From the NCBI RefSeq assembly GCF_000711725.1, contig NZ_JONP01000011.1, forward strand, positions 124,001 through 188,000: 64,000 bases of DNA, given 5' to 3'. Both the position numbers and the translations under genes were made by a program. The stretch comes from Roseomonas aerilata DSM 19363 (GTDB lineage Bacteria > Pseudomonadota > Alphaproteobacteria > Acetobacterales > Acetobacteraceae). A model generated the notes under the pieces. That model did not search any database. It had not been told where the DNA came from and worked only from the letters and a program-made list of their open reading frames with translations. Position 1 is the first letter of the stretch. The number at the start of each line of letters is the position of its first letter. Shown here piece after piece: positions 17,124 to 25,410 of this stretch.

Positions 17124-17862
17124 CCATGGGGATTCCCATATAGACCTCGGCCACGGCGGGAATGCGGACCACCTCGTCCGCCCGCCCCTCCGCGATCAGG
17201 CGGCCGCCATGCAGCACCACGACGCGGTCCGCGACGGCCACCAGCGCGTGCAGCACGTGCTCGATCCAGACGACCGTCACGCCGCCCGCGCGTACCTCCC
17301 GCACCAGATCGACCAGAACAGCGCATTCCCGCTCGGTCAGCCCGCCCGCCACCTCGTCCAGCAGCAGCAGCTTCGGGCGTGTGGCCAGCGCTCGCGCCAG
17401 TTCCAGCCGCTTGCGGTCCAGCAGCCGCAGCCCGCCGGCGCGCCCGTTCGCCTGGGCCATCAGCCCGCAGCGCTCGAGGATAGCGGCGCAGCGGTCGTAG
17501 GTGGCGCGCTCCCCCTCCCCCGCTCCGAAGGCGGCGGCGGCGACGAGGTTCTCGAAGACCGTCAGCCCCGCGAAGGGCTGCGGCACCTGGAAGGACCGCG
17601 CCATCCCCTGCCGGCAGCGGCGCGCTGGCGAGAGGGCGGTGACGTCCCTCCCCTCGAACAGCACGCGGCCGGCATCGGGCCGGACGGTGCCGGTGACCAT
17701 GCCGAAAAGCGTGGTCTTGCCAGCGCCGTTGGGGCCGAGGATGCCGAGCGCCTCGCCCTCCCGCACGGAGAGGTCGATGCCGTCGGCCACCACCACCGCG
17801 CCGAAGCGCTTGCGGATGCCCTTCAGCTGGAGGATCGGGACCGTATCAGCCGAGGGGTTCAA
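17116..17862 (-). CDS. livG: branched-chain amino acid-type ABC ATPase LivG
   Basis: A 248-residue ABC ATPase. Walker A is GPNGAGKTT near residue 39-47, the Q-loop is followed by ARSFQVPQPFAGLTVFENL (LivG type), and Walker B is PKLLLLDEVAGGL. The signature region is altered: GGLRLLDRKRLELARAL replaces a canonical LSGGQ, as happens in some LivG members. It overlaps the substrate-binding protein gene by 17 bp. Confidence 0.9.
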   Translation of the reverse strand: MNPSADTVPILQLKGIRKRFGAVVVADGIDLSVREGEALGILGPNGAGKTTLFGMVTGTVRPDAGRVLFEGRDVTALSPARRCRQGMARSFQVPQPFAGLTVFENLVAAAAFGAGEGERATYDRCAAILERCGLMAQANGRAGGLRLLDRKRLELARALATRPKLLLLDEVAGGLTERECAVLVDLVREVRAGGVTVVWIEHVLHALVAVADRVVVLHGGRLIAEGRADEVVRIPAVAEVYMGIPMDA

Positions 17863-19129
17863 GGGTGCTGCCGACCGGGATCTCGGCCGAGCCGGGATTC
17901 GCGAGCACCACCAGGTCGAGCGAATTGCCCCCGGCCCGCCGCCACTGCCCCGCCACGAGCGGCGTCTTGGCCACGTTCTTCACCGGCCCCGATCCCCACT
18001 TCACGGGCCCCGCGATGGTGCGAAGGTCGGTCGAGCGGATCGCGCGGATGATCGCCTCTGGCTCCAGCGCCGTCGTGCGCTTGAGCACGTCCACCGCCAC
18101 CTCGAACAGCGCGTGCTGATAGCCGATGGGCTGGGTCCAGAGCTTGCCGGTGGACTGCGTGTATGCCGCGCAGACCTCCGCCGCCGTCTGGTTCGTCAGC
18201 GAGGAGCGGAAGGGGTGGTGCGGGGACCACCAGATCTCCGTTGTCAGCCCCAGCCCGCGCTCGCCCAGCGAGGACACGGCCGAGGGGAAGAGCAGCGCCT
18301 TGCCGATGGTCGCGATCTTTGGCCGGAAGTCCTGTTGCCCGGCCTGGGTCCAGAAGGTCGCGAAATCCGGCGGCGGCATGACGCCCGTCACGATCTGCAC
18401 GCCCGCCGCCTTGAAGGCGGAGATCTGCGCGGAGAAGTCGTTGGCGCCCGGCTGGTAGCGGCCGGTATCGATCAGGCGGTAGCCCTTCCCCGCGAGTGCC
18501 GGCGGCAGCCCCAGCCGCGCGTCGCCCCAGGCATTGCCGTCGGCGTCGTTCGGGAACAGGGCGCCCACCACCTTGTTTGTCTCGGTCTTGGACCAGAGAT
18601 CGGTGAAGGCCGCGATCACGTCCTCCAGGCCCCAGAAGAAGTGGTAGGTCCAGTCGAAGCCCTTCGCGGGGTCGCCGCGCCGCCCGAAGAAATAGGGCTG
18701 CCAGGGGCAGTTGGTGGTCAGGCAGGGAACCTCGTTCACCTCCGCCTGGTCGGCCACGGGGTTCACCGTCTCGGGCGCGCTGGTGGCGGTGATCAGATCC
18801 ACCTTGTCGCGCAGGATGAGCTCGGAGGCGACCTCGGCCGCGCGGCTCGGGCTCGACTGGCTGTCGCGCGCGAGGATCTGCACGGGGTGGGTGCGGCCGG
18901 CGATGCGGATGCCGCCCGAGAGCGCGCGGGCCAGCCCTTCCTGCACGAAGGCATCCGCCTCCCCGAAGGCCGCGAGCGGCCCGGTGCGCGGGTTCACGAA
19001 GCCGATCTTGATAGGGCGCCCGGCGCCCTGCGCGTGCAGCACCGAGGGTGCCGCCAGCGCCCCGATGGCCGCTGCCGCGGCGGCGCGGCGCGTCAGTTTG
19101 GCGCTAGTCGCCTGCCCGTCCGTCTCCAT
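17846..19129 (-). CDS. branched-chain amino acid-type ABC substrate-binding protein
   Basis: A 427-residue type I periplasmic binding protein of the LivK/amide-binding group. The start METDGQATSAKL (ATG at 19129) is chosen because GGAG lies 9 nt upstream. A GTG 30 bases earlier lacks a ribosome-binding site, and the intermediate ATG at 19138 is too close to the GGAG. The export signal contains a twin-Arg-like TRRAAAAAAIGALAAPSVLHAQG. The mature protein begins RPIKIGFVNPRTGPLAAFGEAD, the classic LivK-type entry. The start overlaps the end of the dehydrogenase gene by 26 bp, so it is translated within the same operon. The ligand is unknown. Confidence 0.88.
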   Translation of the reverse strand: METDGQATSAKLTRRAAAAAAIGALAAPSVLHAQGAGRPIKIGFVNPRTGPLAAFGEADAFVQEGLARALSGGIRIAGRTHPVQILARDSQSSPSRAAEVASELILRDKVDLITATSAPETVNPVADQAEVNEVPCLTTNCPWQPYFFGRRGDPAKGFDWTYHFFWGLEDVIAAFTDLWSKTETNKVVGALFPNDADGNAWGDARLGLPPALAGKGYRLIDTGRYQPGANDFSAQISAFKAAGVQIVTGVMPPPDFATFWTQAGQQDFRPKIATIGKALLFPSAVSSLGERGLGLTTEIWWSPHHPFRSSLTNQTAAEVCAAYTQSTGKLWTQPIGYQHALFEVAVDVLKRTTALEPEAIIRAIRSTDLRTIAGPVKWGSGPVKNVAKTPLVAGQWRRAGGNSLDLVVLANPGSAEIPVGSTLEPLG

Positions 19130-20075
19130 GGCCGTCATCTCCGTCCGTTCCCTTGGCACGCAGGGCGTCGTTGCTTCGCGCCCGCTTCAGTTCGACGACG
19201 ATATCACGGCGCAGCGCCGCCTGCTGCTCCGGAGTCCAGCGGCGGAAGCCCTCGCCGGACTTCATGCCCAGCCGGCCCTCCGCGACGAGCTTCTCCAGCA
19301 AGGGCGAGGGGCCGGGGCGGCTGTCGATCGCCCCCAGCACGTTCTGGTGGATGGCGAGCGTCAGGTCGGTGCCCACCAGGTCCGCGTTCTCGATCGGCCC
19401 CAGCACGCCCGAGCGGCGGCCGAAGCTGTTCTTGACGACGAGGTCCACCGTCTCGGCGTCGCAGATGCCGTTCTCGATCAACGAGATCGCCTCTCGCCAC
19501 AGCGCGTGCTGAAGGCGGTTGCCGACGAAGCCCGGCACGTCCCGCTTCACGTGAACCGGCACCTTCCCCAGCGCCTTGTGCAGCGCCATGGTCCGCGAGA
19601 TCACCTCCGGCGCGGTCCATTCCGTGCCGATCACCTCGACGAGCGGGACAAGGAAGGGCGGATTCCACCAATGGGTGCCCAGCGCCCGCGCGCGGTCGCG
19701 GAGCCCGCCCATGATGTCGGTGATCGGGATGACGGAGGTGTTGCTCGCGAGGACCGCGTCCGGACGGCAAACCGCCTCGATCGCGGCGAAGAGTTCCCTC
19801 TTCACCGCCAGGTTCTCCAGCGCTGCTTCTACCACGAAGTCGGCCTCGCGCACTGCCTCGGCGAGATCCGAAACCGGTGTCACGCGGTCCGCGGCAGCCT
19901 CGTCCTCGCCGAGGTCGCGCAGGTTCGCCCGGATGCGGTCGAGCAGCGCATTGCGGGCGGCGGGGGCGGGGTCATAGACGGAGACCGCCAGCCCCGCGCC
20001 GGCGAAAACCTGCGCGATGCCGTGGCCCATGAGCCCGGCGCCGATCACCGCGATGCGGTTGAAGCCCTCGATCAT
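19104..20075 (-). CDS. 3-hydroxyacyl-CoA dehydrogenase/L-carnitine dehydrogenase-like
   Basis: A 323-residue NAD-dependent beta-hydroxyacid dehydrogenase. The N-terminal Rossmann motif is AVIGAGLMGHGIAQVFAGAG, then FVVEAALENLAVKRELF, SNTSVIPITDI, the catalytic His segment GTHWWNPPFLVPLVEVI, and a C-terminal dimer domain with DVPGFVGNRLQHALWREA. THWWNPP is typical of the small 3-hydroxyacid branch that includes L-carnitine dehydrogenase. The ATG at 20075 overlaps the SDR stop. Product beta-keto acids would suit the BKACE gene in the same operon. Confidence 0.88.
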   Translation of the reverse strand: MIEGFNRIAVIGAGLMGHGIAQVFAGAGLAVSVYDPAPAARNALLDRIRANLRDLGEDEAAADRVTPVSDLAEAVREADFVVEAALENLAVKRELFAAIEAVCRPDAVLASNTSVIPITDIMGGLRDRARALGTHWWNPPFLVPLVEVIGTEWTAPEVISRTMALHKALGKVPVHVKRDVPGFVGNRLQHALWREAISLIENGICDAETVDLVVKNSFGRRSGVLGPIENADLVGTDLTLAIHQNVLGAIDSRPGPSPLLEKLVAEGRLGMKSGEGFRRWTPEQQAALRRDIVVELKRARSNDALRAKGTDGDDGHGDGRAGD

Positions 20076-20872
20076 CCTGCGGTGTATCCGCCATCGGCGT
20101 AGAGCACGTGCCCGGTGTAGAAGTCCGAGGCGCGGGAAGCGAGGAAGAGCAGCGGCCCCGCAAGGTCGGCTGGCTCGCCCAACCGTCCCTTCGGGACGCG
20201 CGAGAGGAATCCGGCACGCACCGTCTTGGCGCGGTCCGTGTCCTCGAACATCCAGGCGGTGAGAGGGGAGCGGAAGACGGTGGGCGCGATGGCGTTCACC
20301 GTGATGCCCGTCTCGCCCCACTCGCAGCCCAGCGCGCGCGTCATCCCATCCACCGCGGCCTTGGAGGCGCAATAGGCGGAGTAGCCCGCGGGATGCCCGA
20401 GCTTGCCGCGAGCGGAGGACATCAGGACGACCTTGCCGCCCTCCCCCTGCTCCAGCATCCGCTTGCCAGCGGCGCGCGCCATCAGCCAGGACTGGGTGAC
20501 GTTCGCGTCCATCACGTCGAGGAAGCGCTCGGGCGCCATCTCCGTGATCTTGGCCACGTCGTTCTTGCCGGAGGCGACGACGAGGATATCGACCCGCCCG
20601 TAGTGCTGCACCGCCTCGGCCACGATGGCGTCGCACTCGGCCTCGGAGGACGGGCGGCGGTTCACGCCCTCCGCCTCGGCGCCGAGGGCGCGACACTCGG
20701 CCACCACCTCGTCCAGCGCGTCCTTGCTGCCGGCGACAGCAATGATCTTCGCCCCCGCCCCCGCCAGGACCTTTGCGGCCAGCGCTCCGAAGGCGCCGGA
20801 GGCGCCGGTGACGATCGCCACCTTCCCCTTCACGCCGAAGAGCGACATGGGATCCGACAGGAAGTCGCTCAT
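20072..20872 (-). CDS. SDR family oxidoreductase
   Basis: A 266-residue classical short-chain dehydrogenase: cofactor motif TGASGAFG near residue 22, catalytic Ser in VLMSSARGK, and YSAYCASK (Tyr-x3-Lys). The sequence ends SDFYTGHVLYADGGYTAG as in many 3-oxoacyl/gluconate-type SDRs. It overlaps the hydroxyacyl-CoA dehydrogenase and cupin genes by 4 bp each. An unusual EGVNRRPSSEAECDAIV segment replaces the usual D-V region. Substrate unknown, likely a hydroxy or keto intermediate of the operon pathway. Confidence 0.88.
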   Translation of the reverse strand: MSDFLSDPMSLFGVKGKVAIVTGASGAFGALAAKVLAGAGAKIIAVAGSKDALDEVVAECRALGAEAEGVNRRPSSEAECDAIVAEAVQHYGRVDILVVASGKNDVAKITEMAPERFLDVMDANVTQSWLMARAAGKRMLEQGEGGKVVLMSSARGKLGHPAGYSAYCASKAAVDGMTRALGCEWGETGITVNAIAPTVFRSPLTAWMFEDTDRAKTVRAGFLSRVPKGRLGEPADLAGPLLFLASRASDFYTGHVLYADGGYTAG

Positions 20873-21216
20873 GCAGCACCCTCCGGATAGGGCATGATGA
20901 CGATCATCGTCGCGACGGTATTGGAGGCGTTCACCACCTCCCGCACCACGTTACCACCGATATAGATGGAATCGAGCGGCCCGAGCACGACCTCCTCGCC
21001 CTCGGCGCGTACCGTTACCTCGCCGGCGACGACGACATAGACCTTCTCCAGCGGCGAGCTGTCGGGCCCCGCGCCGCCGCCAGGCAGGAAGTGGGAGAGG
21101 CCCGTCCAGAATTTCTCCGGACCGCCCTCCTCGAAGCCCTGGAGGCGCAGCCCCTTCATGTCGAAGTGGTTGGGCGCCTCGTAGGGCTTCGCGTCCTGAA
21201 AGCGCCTGACGCGCAT
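20869..21216 (-). CDS. cupin domain protein
   Basis: A 115-residue single-domain cupin. The ATG at 21216 follows directly on the stop of the cyclase gene. Landmarks are YEAPNHFDMKGLRLQG, GLSHFLPGGGAGPDSSPLEKVYVVVAGEVTVRAEG and DSIYIGGNVVREV. It is clearly paralogous to the 118-residue cupin at 30944-31300 in the other catabolic operon (shared AP-HFDM, LRLQG, LPGG, EK-YVVV-GE). Function unknown; possibly a small isomerase or a metal-dependent accessory enzyme. Confidence 0.85.
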   Translation of the reverse strand: MRVRRFQDAKPYEAPNHFDMKGLRLQGFEEGGPEKFWTGLSHFLPGGGAGPDSSPLEKVYVVVAGEVTVRAEGEEVVLGPLDSIYIGGNVVREVVNASNTVATMIVIMPYPEGAA

Positions 21217-22058
21217 CAGAAGGACGAGCCCGGCTCGATCCGGTAGTTCTGCGTGGGATCGGTGATGGCGACCAAGCGGATGATGCAGCCGTCGCCGCGG
21301 TCCCAGTTCCAGGGGAAGAAGGCAAAGGTCACGCGCTTGCCGGTCACGGCGTCGAGGTCGCCGCCCACGTTCTCGATGCCGAGGATGCCGTTGGTGAAGA
21401 GCTTGCGGTGCACCGGCTCCCACTCCGGATGGTCCTGGTCCCAGGAACGGCCGCCGGACCACTCCAGGTATTCCTTCGCCAGGTGCGGCAGCAGCGGGCC
21501 GTTGCGGTGCGGGCCGATGGCGGTGGCCAGCGGGTGGTCGTTGGCCTGGGTGTCGTGGCCGACCACCTTCACCTTCTTCTCGACGAACCAGTCGCCGGCC
21601 GAGGGCACGAAGCCCGGGCAGTAGGCGAAGTATTCGTCGTTGTCCTCGTACTTGTGGTGCCAGCCGGTGTTGACGATCACCACGTCCCCGGGGCGCACAA
21701 CCTTGCCGGCCGCCTTCTCCAGGTCGTCATAGGTAATCATCTCCCAACGCTTCTTGGGGATGGAGACGACGATGCCCGTGCCGAAGAAGTGCGGCAGCGG
21801 CACCTCGTCGATGAAGGGCGTGCCGGAGACCACATGCGCGGGCGCGTCGATATGCGTGCCGTTGTGCATGGTGGTCGTGATGCGCTGGCTCAGCACGCCC
21901 GACTTCGCCATGTAGTGGATGCGCTCGATCTGCACGTCCTGGAAATACGGCCAGTTCGGCGACTGGAAGCCGAAGCGGTGCGAGAGGTTGTGGAAGTGCA
22001 ACCCCATCGTGTTGTCGAGATTCGCCTCGAACTGGATGCCCTTGACGGTCACCGGCAT
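21216..22058 (-). CDS. cyclase family protein (kynurenine formamidase fold)
   Basis: A 280-residue metal-dependent hydrolase of the Cyclase family, which includes bacterial kynurenine formamidase and isatin hydrolase. The diagnostic HNGTHIDAPAH motif lies near residue 76. The ATG at 22058 is preceded by GGGGGAACGC. It is the first structural gene after the iclR-type regulator on the same strand. A perfect inverted repeat lies 74-89 bp upstream of the start, so it probably heads the regulated catabolic operon. It may hydrolyse an amide or lactone at pathway entry. Confidence 0.88.
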   Translation of the reverse strand: MPVTVKGIQFEANLDNTMGLHFHNLSHRFGFQSPNWPYFQDVQIERIHYMAKSGVLSQRITTTMHNGTHIDAPAHVVSGTPFIDEVPLPHFFGTGIVVSIPKKRWEMITYDDLEKAAGKVVRPGDVVIVNTGWHHKYEDNDEYFAYCPGFVPSAGDWFVEKKVKVVGHDTQANDHPLATAIGPHRNGPLLPHLAKEYLEWSGGRSWDQDHPEWEPVHRKLFTNGILGIENVGGDLDAVTGKRVTFAFFPWNWDRGDGCIIRLVAITDPTQNYRIEPGSSF

Positions 22059-22131
22059 GCGCGTTCCCCCTTCGCCGGAAGGGGCGACTGCCCCCATCAA
22101 CCCCGGCTTCTTGTACTGCTTTGTGGGCGGA

Positions 22132-22147
22132 CCGTATCGGGATACGG
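22132..22147. promoter_or_regulatory. candidate IclR operator CCGTATC-GG-GATACGG
   Basis: A perfect inverted repeat with 7-base arms and a 2-base centre, in the 114-bp gap between the iclR-type gene and the cyclase operon. The half-site ACCGTATC recurs upstream of iclR itself and upstream of the Bug operon at 12641. IclR-family proteins bind such short palindromes. The link to this regulator is inference. Confidence 0.55.
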
Positions 22148-22172
22148 GCGAGCTTCGCAAGAGGTTTTTCGG

Positions 22173-22931
22173 TCAGGCGCTCTCGGCGGCAAAGCGGTCG
22201 GCCAGCGCCCGCTTCGTCGCGAGCAGCCGCGCGGCGATGTCCTCCTCCCGCCCAAGGAAGCGTTGCGTCGGCACCGGCACAGAGATGGCAACAGGGTTTC
22301 CCATCATGTCCCGCAGGGCGACTCCGACCGCGGAAATGCCGAGAACGTGCTCCTCCCGGTCGAAGGCGAATCCCGCCTGCCGGACAACCCGAATTTCCTC
22401 CAGCAGTGGCTCGGCCGCGGTGAGCGTGTTCGGGGTGCGGCGCGGGTAGCTGCGCCCGACAAGGGCCAGGATCTCGTTGTCCGACAGGGTTGCGAGATAG
22501 GCCTTGCCGTTCGCGGTGCAGTAGAGCGGGAAGGTCTCCCCCACCGCCGAGACCGCCTGCAGCCGCTGCATCCCAATCACTTGGTCCACAAAGACGAGGT
22601 GGTCGCGCCGCACAGCCGCAAAATCCACCGTCTCGCCGAGCGAGGCCGAGAGTTCCGCGATGAATGGATGCGCGAGCGCGGCCACGTTCGTCTCCACGGA
22701 GGCCGCAAGCCGCAGCAGCGCCGGGCCCAGCCGCACGCGCCCACCGGGCGTCGCGGCCACCACCAGCTTCTCGCTCTCCAGTGCCGCGACGATCCGCTGA
22801 ACCGTGGAGCGTGCGAGTTCCACCTTGGCGGCGATCTGGCCCAAGCTGAGGCCGTGGGACTGGTTCTCCAGGCAGCGCAGGATGGCGGCGGCACGGCCGA
22901 TTACCTGGATCTGGTTCTTCTCGGGTGGCAA
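22173..22931 (-). CDS. IclR family transcriptional regulator
   Basis: A 252-residue regulator. I place the start at the TTG at 22931 because AGGAG lies 6 nt upstream and the protein then begins LPPEKNQIQVIGRAAAILRCLE, the normal IclR N-terminus. Longer frames add about 53 residues of low-quality sequence. The winged helix-turn-helix includes LSLGQIAAKVELARSTVQRIVAALESEKLV. The effector domain has FVDQVIGMQRLQAVSAVGETFPLYCTANGKAYLA and FDREEHVLGISAVGVALRD, typical IclR effector-pocket segments. It lies between the cyclase operon and the divergent Bug operon, and is the likely regulator of both. Confidence 0.9.
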   Translation of the reverse strand: MPPEKNQIQVIGRAAAILRCLENQSHGLSLGQIAAKVELARSTVQRIVAALESEKLVVAATPGGRVRLGPALLRLAASVETNVAALAHPFIAELSASLGETVDFAAVRRDHLVFVDQVIGMQRLQAVSAVGETFPLYCTANGKAYLATLSDNEILALVGRSYPRRTPNTLTAAEPLLEEIRVVRQAGFAFDREEHVLGISAVGVALRDMMGNPVAISVPVPTQRFLGREEDIAARLLATKRALADRFAAESA

Positions 22932-23062
22932 CCTGTTCTCCTGACGCCATTCTTCCGGTGCTGGCGCGCCTGGCAGGGAAAGCCATTCGTGCGGTGATGC
23001 GCAAGACGGGAGGCTTCCTTCGCCTCCGCCACCCCTTCCTGTTGACAGGACGGGGTAGCCGA

Positions 23063-23072
23063 ACCGTATCGT
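23063..23072 (+). promoter_or_regulatory. candidate IclR operator ACCGTATCGT
   Basis: Ten-base element in the divergent region between the iclR-type gene (start 22931) and the Bug gene (start 23176), identical to the minus-strand site at 12698-12707. The position allows autoregulation and control of the plus-strand operon. Assignment is inferential. Confidence 0.4.
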
Positions 23073-23175
23073 AGGCTTGGCGTACTGCAATGCGGTTCAG
23101 GACAACACCGTGCACCGCAGGCCAGCAAAGAAAAAGCCGCGCCAGGACAAGGCCGCGGCATCGGGGAGGGGTTCG

Positions 23176-24162
23176 ATGGCGACACGACGCGCCCTGTTGA
23201 CCAGCATTGCCGCAGCCGGCACGGCAAGCGGCCTGCCCGCCCTCGCGCAGGGCCACGCGACGCCCGGCGGCTATCCCGATCGCCCCGTCCGGGTCGTCGT
23301 TCCCTACGCGGCCGGCGGTGGCAACGACATCCTCGCGCGCATCTATGGCCAGAAGCTGGCGGAAGCGCTGGGCCAGCCCTTCGTGGTGGATAACCGGCCC
23401 GGCGCCAGCGCGGTGATCGGCACCGAGTCGGTCATCCGCTCCCGCCCTGATGGCTACACACTGCTCGTTCATGCCAGCGGCCCCGTCCTGTCGGAAAAGG
23501 GCGCGACCAAGCCGGCCTACGATTTGCAGTCCGACATGACGCCGGTCGCCGTTCTCGGTGCCTTTCCCGGCATGCTGCTGGTAAAGGGCGACAGCCCGCA
23601 CCGTACGGTGGCGGACCTCGTCGCCTGGCTGAAGGCAAATCCGGGACGGGCGAATTACGGTACCGGCGGCACGGGCTTTCAGCTCCTCGGCGCCTGTTTC
23701 GCGCAGCGCGCGGGACTCACGCTCGAGAACATCATCTATCGCAGCAGCACCGAGGGCGTGACCGCCCTTTCCGCGGGCGACGTGGCGCTCGCGCTCAGCG
23801 ATCCTGGCCCGGCGCGCGCGGCGATAGAGGGTGGCCGGGTACGCCTCCTGGCCGTCACCTCGGCGCATCGGATGGCCGCCTATCCCGACGTGCCGACCAT
23901 GGTGGAGGCGGGCTTCCCGGATTTCGTGGTGGAATACTGGATCGGCCTTTTCGCGCCCGCCGGCGTGCCCGAGGAAATTCTCCGCCGCCTCCACGACGAG
24001 GTGCGGCGCGCCGCTGCCATGCCGGACATGCGGCAGCGGCTCGCGCTGAACTCGGTCGAGCCGGACGGCAAGGACCCGGAGGCCTTCCGCGCCGCCGTGA
24101 AGACGAATGCCGAGTTCTGGATCACCGTCGCGCGGCAGGCCGGGATCTCGCTGGAACGATAG
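23176..24162 (+). CDS. Bug/TctC-family periplasmic solute-binding protein
   Basis: A 328-residue Bug receptor. The ATG at 23176 follows GGGGAGGGG at 5 nt. The export signal is MATRRALLTSIAAAGTASGLPALAQ. The mature sequence has VRVVVPYAAGGGNDILARI, PFVVDNRPGASAVIG and RPDGYTLLVHAS, the conserved ligand-binding loops. Divergent from the iclR-type gene and first of a plus-strand group with the M24 protein and a 2-hydroxyacid dehydrogenase. Ligand unknown. Confidence 0.92.
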   Translation: MATRRALLTSIAAAGTASGLPALAQGHATPGGYPDRPVRVVVPYAAGGGNDILARIYGQKLAEALGQPFVVDNRPGASAVIGTESVIRSRPDGYTLLVHASGPVLSEKGATKPAYDLQSDMTPVAVLGAFPGMLLVKGDSPHRTVADLVAWLKANPGRANYGTGGTGFQLLGACFAQRAGLTLENIIYRSSTEGVTALSAGDVALALSDPGPARAAIEGGRVRLLAVTSAHRMAAYPDVPTMVEAGFPDFVVEYWIGLFAPAGVPEEILRRLHDEVRRAAAMPDMRQRLALNSVEPDGKDPEAFRAAVKTNAEFWITVARQAGISLER

Positions 24163-24163
24163 G

Positions 24164-24181
24164 GCCGCGGGAGACCGCGGC
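24164..24181. repeat. GC hairpin after Bug gene
   Basis: Seven-base arms GCCGCGG and CCGCGGC with a GAGA loop, 1 bp after the stop codon of the Bug gene and 26 bp before the M24 start. The GAGA tetraloop-type structure (GNRA class) is stable. It resembles the hairpins after the other three Bug genes. Confidence 0.5.
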
Positions 24182-24207
24182 GAAACATTGGATATGAAGG
24201 GGTGACC

Positions 24208-25407
24208 ATGTCCAACCAGGACCAGAGGATCCAGCTGCCGATCTCGACCGCCGAGCTCGAGCGGCGCTGGGCGGCCGTGCGCGCGGCGATGGAGGCGGCG
24301 GGCATCGACGTCCTGCTGATGCAGAACAACAGCGACCACATGGGCGGCTACGTGAAGTACTTCACGGACCTGCCGGCCACCAACGGCTATCCCGTGACAG
24401 TCGTCTTCCCGCGCGACGACCTGATGACGATCGTCCGCCAGGGCCCCTTCGGCGGGGTGGAGGAACCGGCGGGCGGCAGCAACGGCGTGCTGCGCGGCGT
24501 GAAGCGGGCGCTGACGACGCCCAGCTACTCCTCCTGCTTCTACACCGCGCCCTACGACGCGGAACTCGCGGCCACGGGCCTCGCGCCCTATGCGCGCGCG
24601 ACCATCGGCCTTGTCGGCACCTACCAGATGTCGGCGGCCGTCACCGACCATATCCGCACCACATACCCGCAGGCGCGTTTCGTCGATGCCTCGGACCTCG
24701 TGGACCGCATCAAGGTGATCAAGAGCGACGAGGAGAAGGGGCTGATCCGCGACGCCGCGCGGATGCAGGACGGCGCCATGCGCGCCGCCTTCGCCGCCAT
24801 CAAGCCGGGCATGCGAGACCGCGAGGTGGCCGCCGTGGCCCAGCAGTACAGCCACGCCTATGGCAGCGAGCAGGGCATCTATCTCTGCGCCTCCGCCCCC
24901 GCCGGCACCCCCTTCCACTTCGGCCAGTGGCACTTCGGCAACCGGATGCTGCGCGAGGGCGACCAGTTCGTCCTGCTGGTGGAGAACAGCGGCCCGGGTG
25001 GAATGTACACGGAGCTCGGCCGCAGCTGCGTCCTGGGGAAGGTCTCGCAGCAGATGAAGGACGAGTTCGCCTTCACGCTGGAGGCGCGCAAGTTCACCCT
25101 CGACCTCCTCAAGCCTGGCATGCCCAGCCGCCAGATCTGGGACGAGTTCAACGCGTTCATGGTGCGGAATGGCCGCCCGCCCGAGAACCGCCTCTACTGC
25201 CACGGCCAGGGCTACGACATGGTGGAGCGCCCGCTCATCCGCCATGACGAGCCCTTCCCGATCCAGGCGGACACGAACATCGTCGTCCACCCGACCTACA
25301 ACCACAACGGCATCATGTCCTGGGTCTGCGACAACTACTTCATCGGACCGGAGGGGCCGACGGGCCGGCTGCACGAATTCCCCGAGATCATCACCGAGAT
25401 CGGTTGA
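24208..25407 (+). CDS. M24 family creatinase/aminopeptidase P-like protein
   Basis: A 399-residue two-domain pita-bread protein. The ATG at 24208 has AAGGGG 5 nt upstream. The C-terminal domain follows the creatinase/Xaa-Pro dipeptidase pattern, but metal ligands are altered: VENSGPGGMYTELGR has Glu at both usual Asp positions, the CHGQGYDMVERP His is kept, and the two late Glu ligands read VVHPTY and WVCDNYFI. It therefore looks like a non-peptidase, creatinase-like C-N hydrolase or another non-dinuclear enzyme. Downstream, the 2-hydroxyacid dehydrogenase starts 3 bp after its stop codon, so they are co-expressed. Confidence 0.87.
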   Translation: MSNQDQRIQLPISTAELERRWAAVRAAMEAAGIDVLLMQNNSDHMGGYVKYFTDLPATNGYPVTVVFPRDDLMTIVRQGPFGGVEEPAGGSNGVLRGVKRALTTPSYSSCFYTAPYDAELAATGLAPYARATIGLVGTYQMSAAVTDHIRTTYPQARFVDASDLVDRIKVIKSDEEKGLIRDAARMQDGAMRAAFAAIKPGMRDREVAAVAQQYSHAYGSEQGIYLCASAPAGTPFHFGQWHFGNRMLREGDQFVLLVENSGPGGMYTELGRSCVLGKVSQQMKDEFAFTLEARKFTLDLLKPGMPSRQIWDEFNAFMVRNGRPPENRLYCHGQGYDMVERPLIRHDEPFPIQADTNIVVHPTYNHNGIMSWVCDNYFIGPEGPTGRLHEFPEIITEIG

Positions 25408-25410
25408 GCC

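Noticed and set aside
17840-17847. A further ACCGTATC element
   Set aside because: It lies inside livG coding sequence with no palindrome; an 8-base match is expected once or twice by chance in 64 kb.
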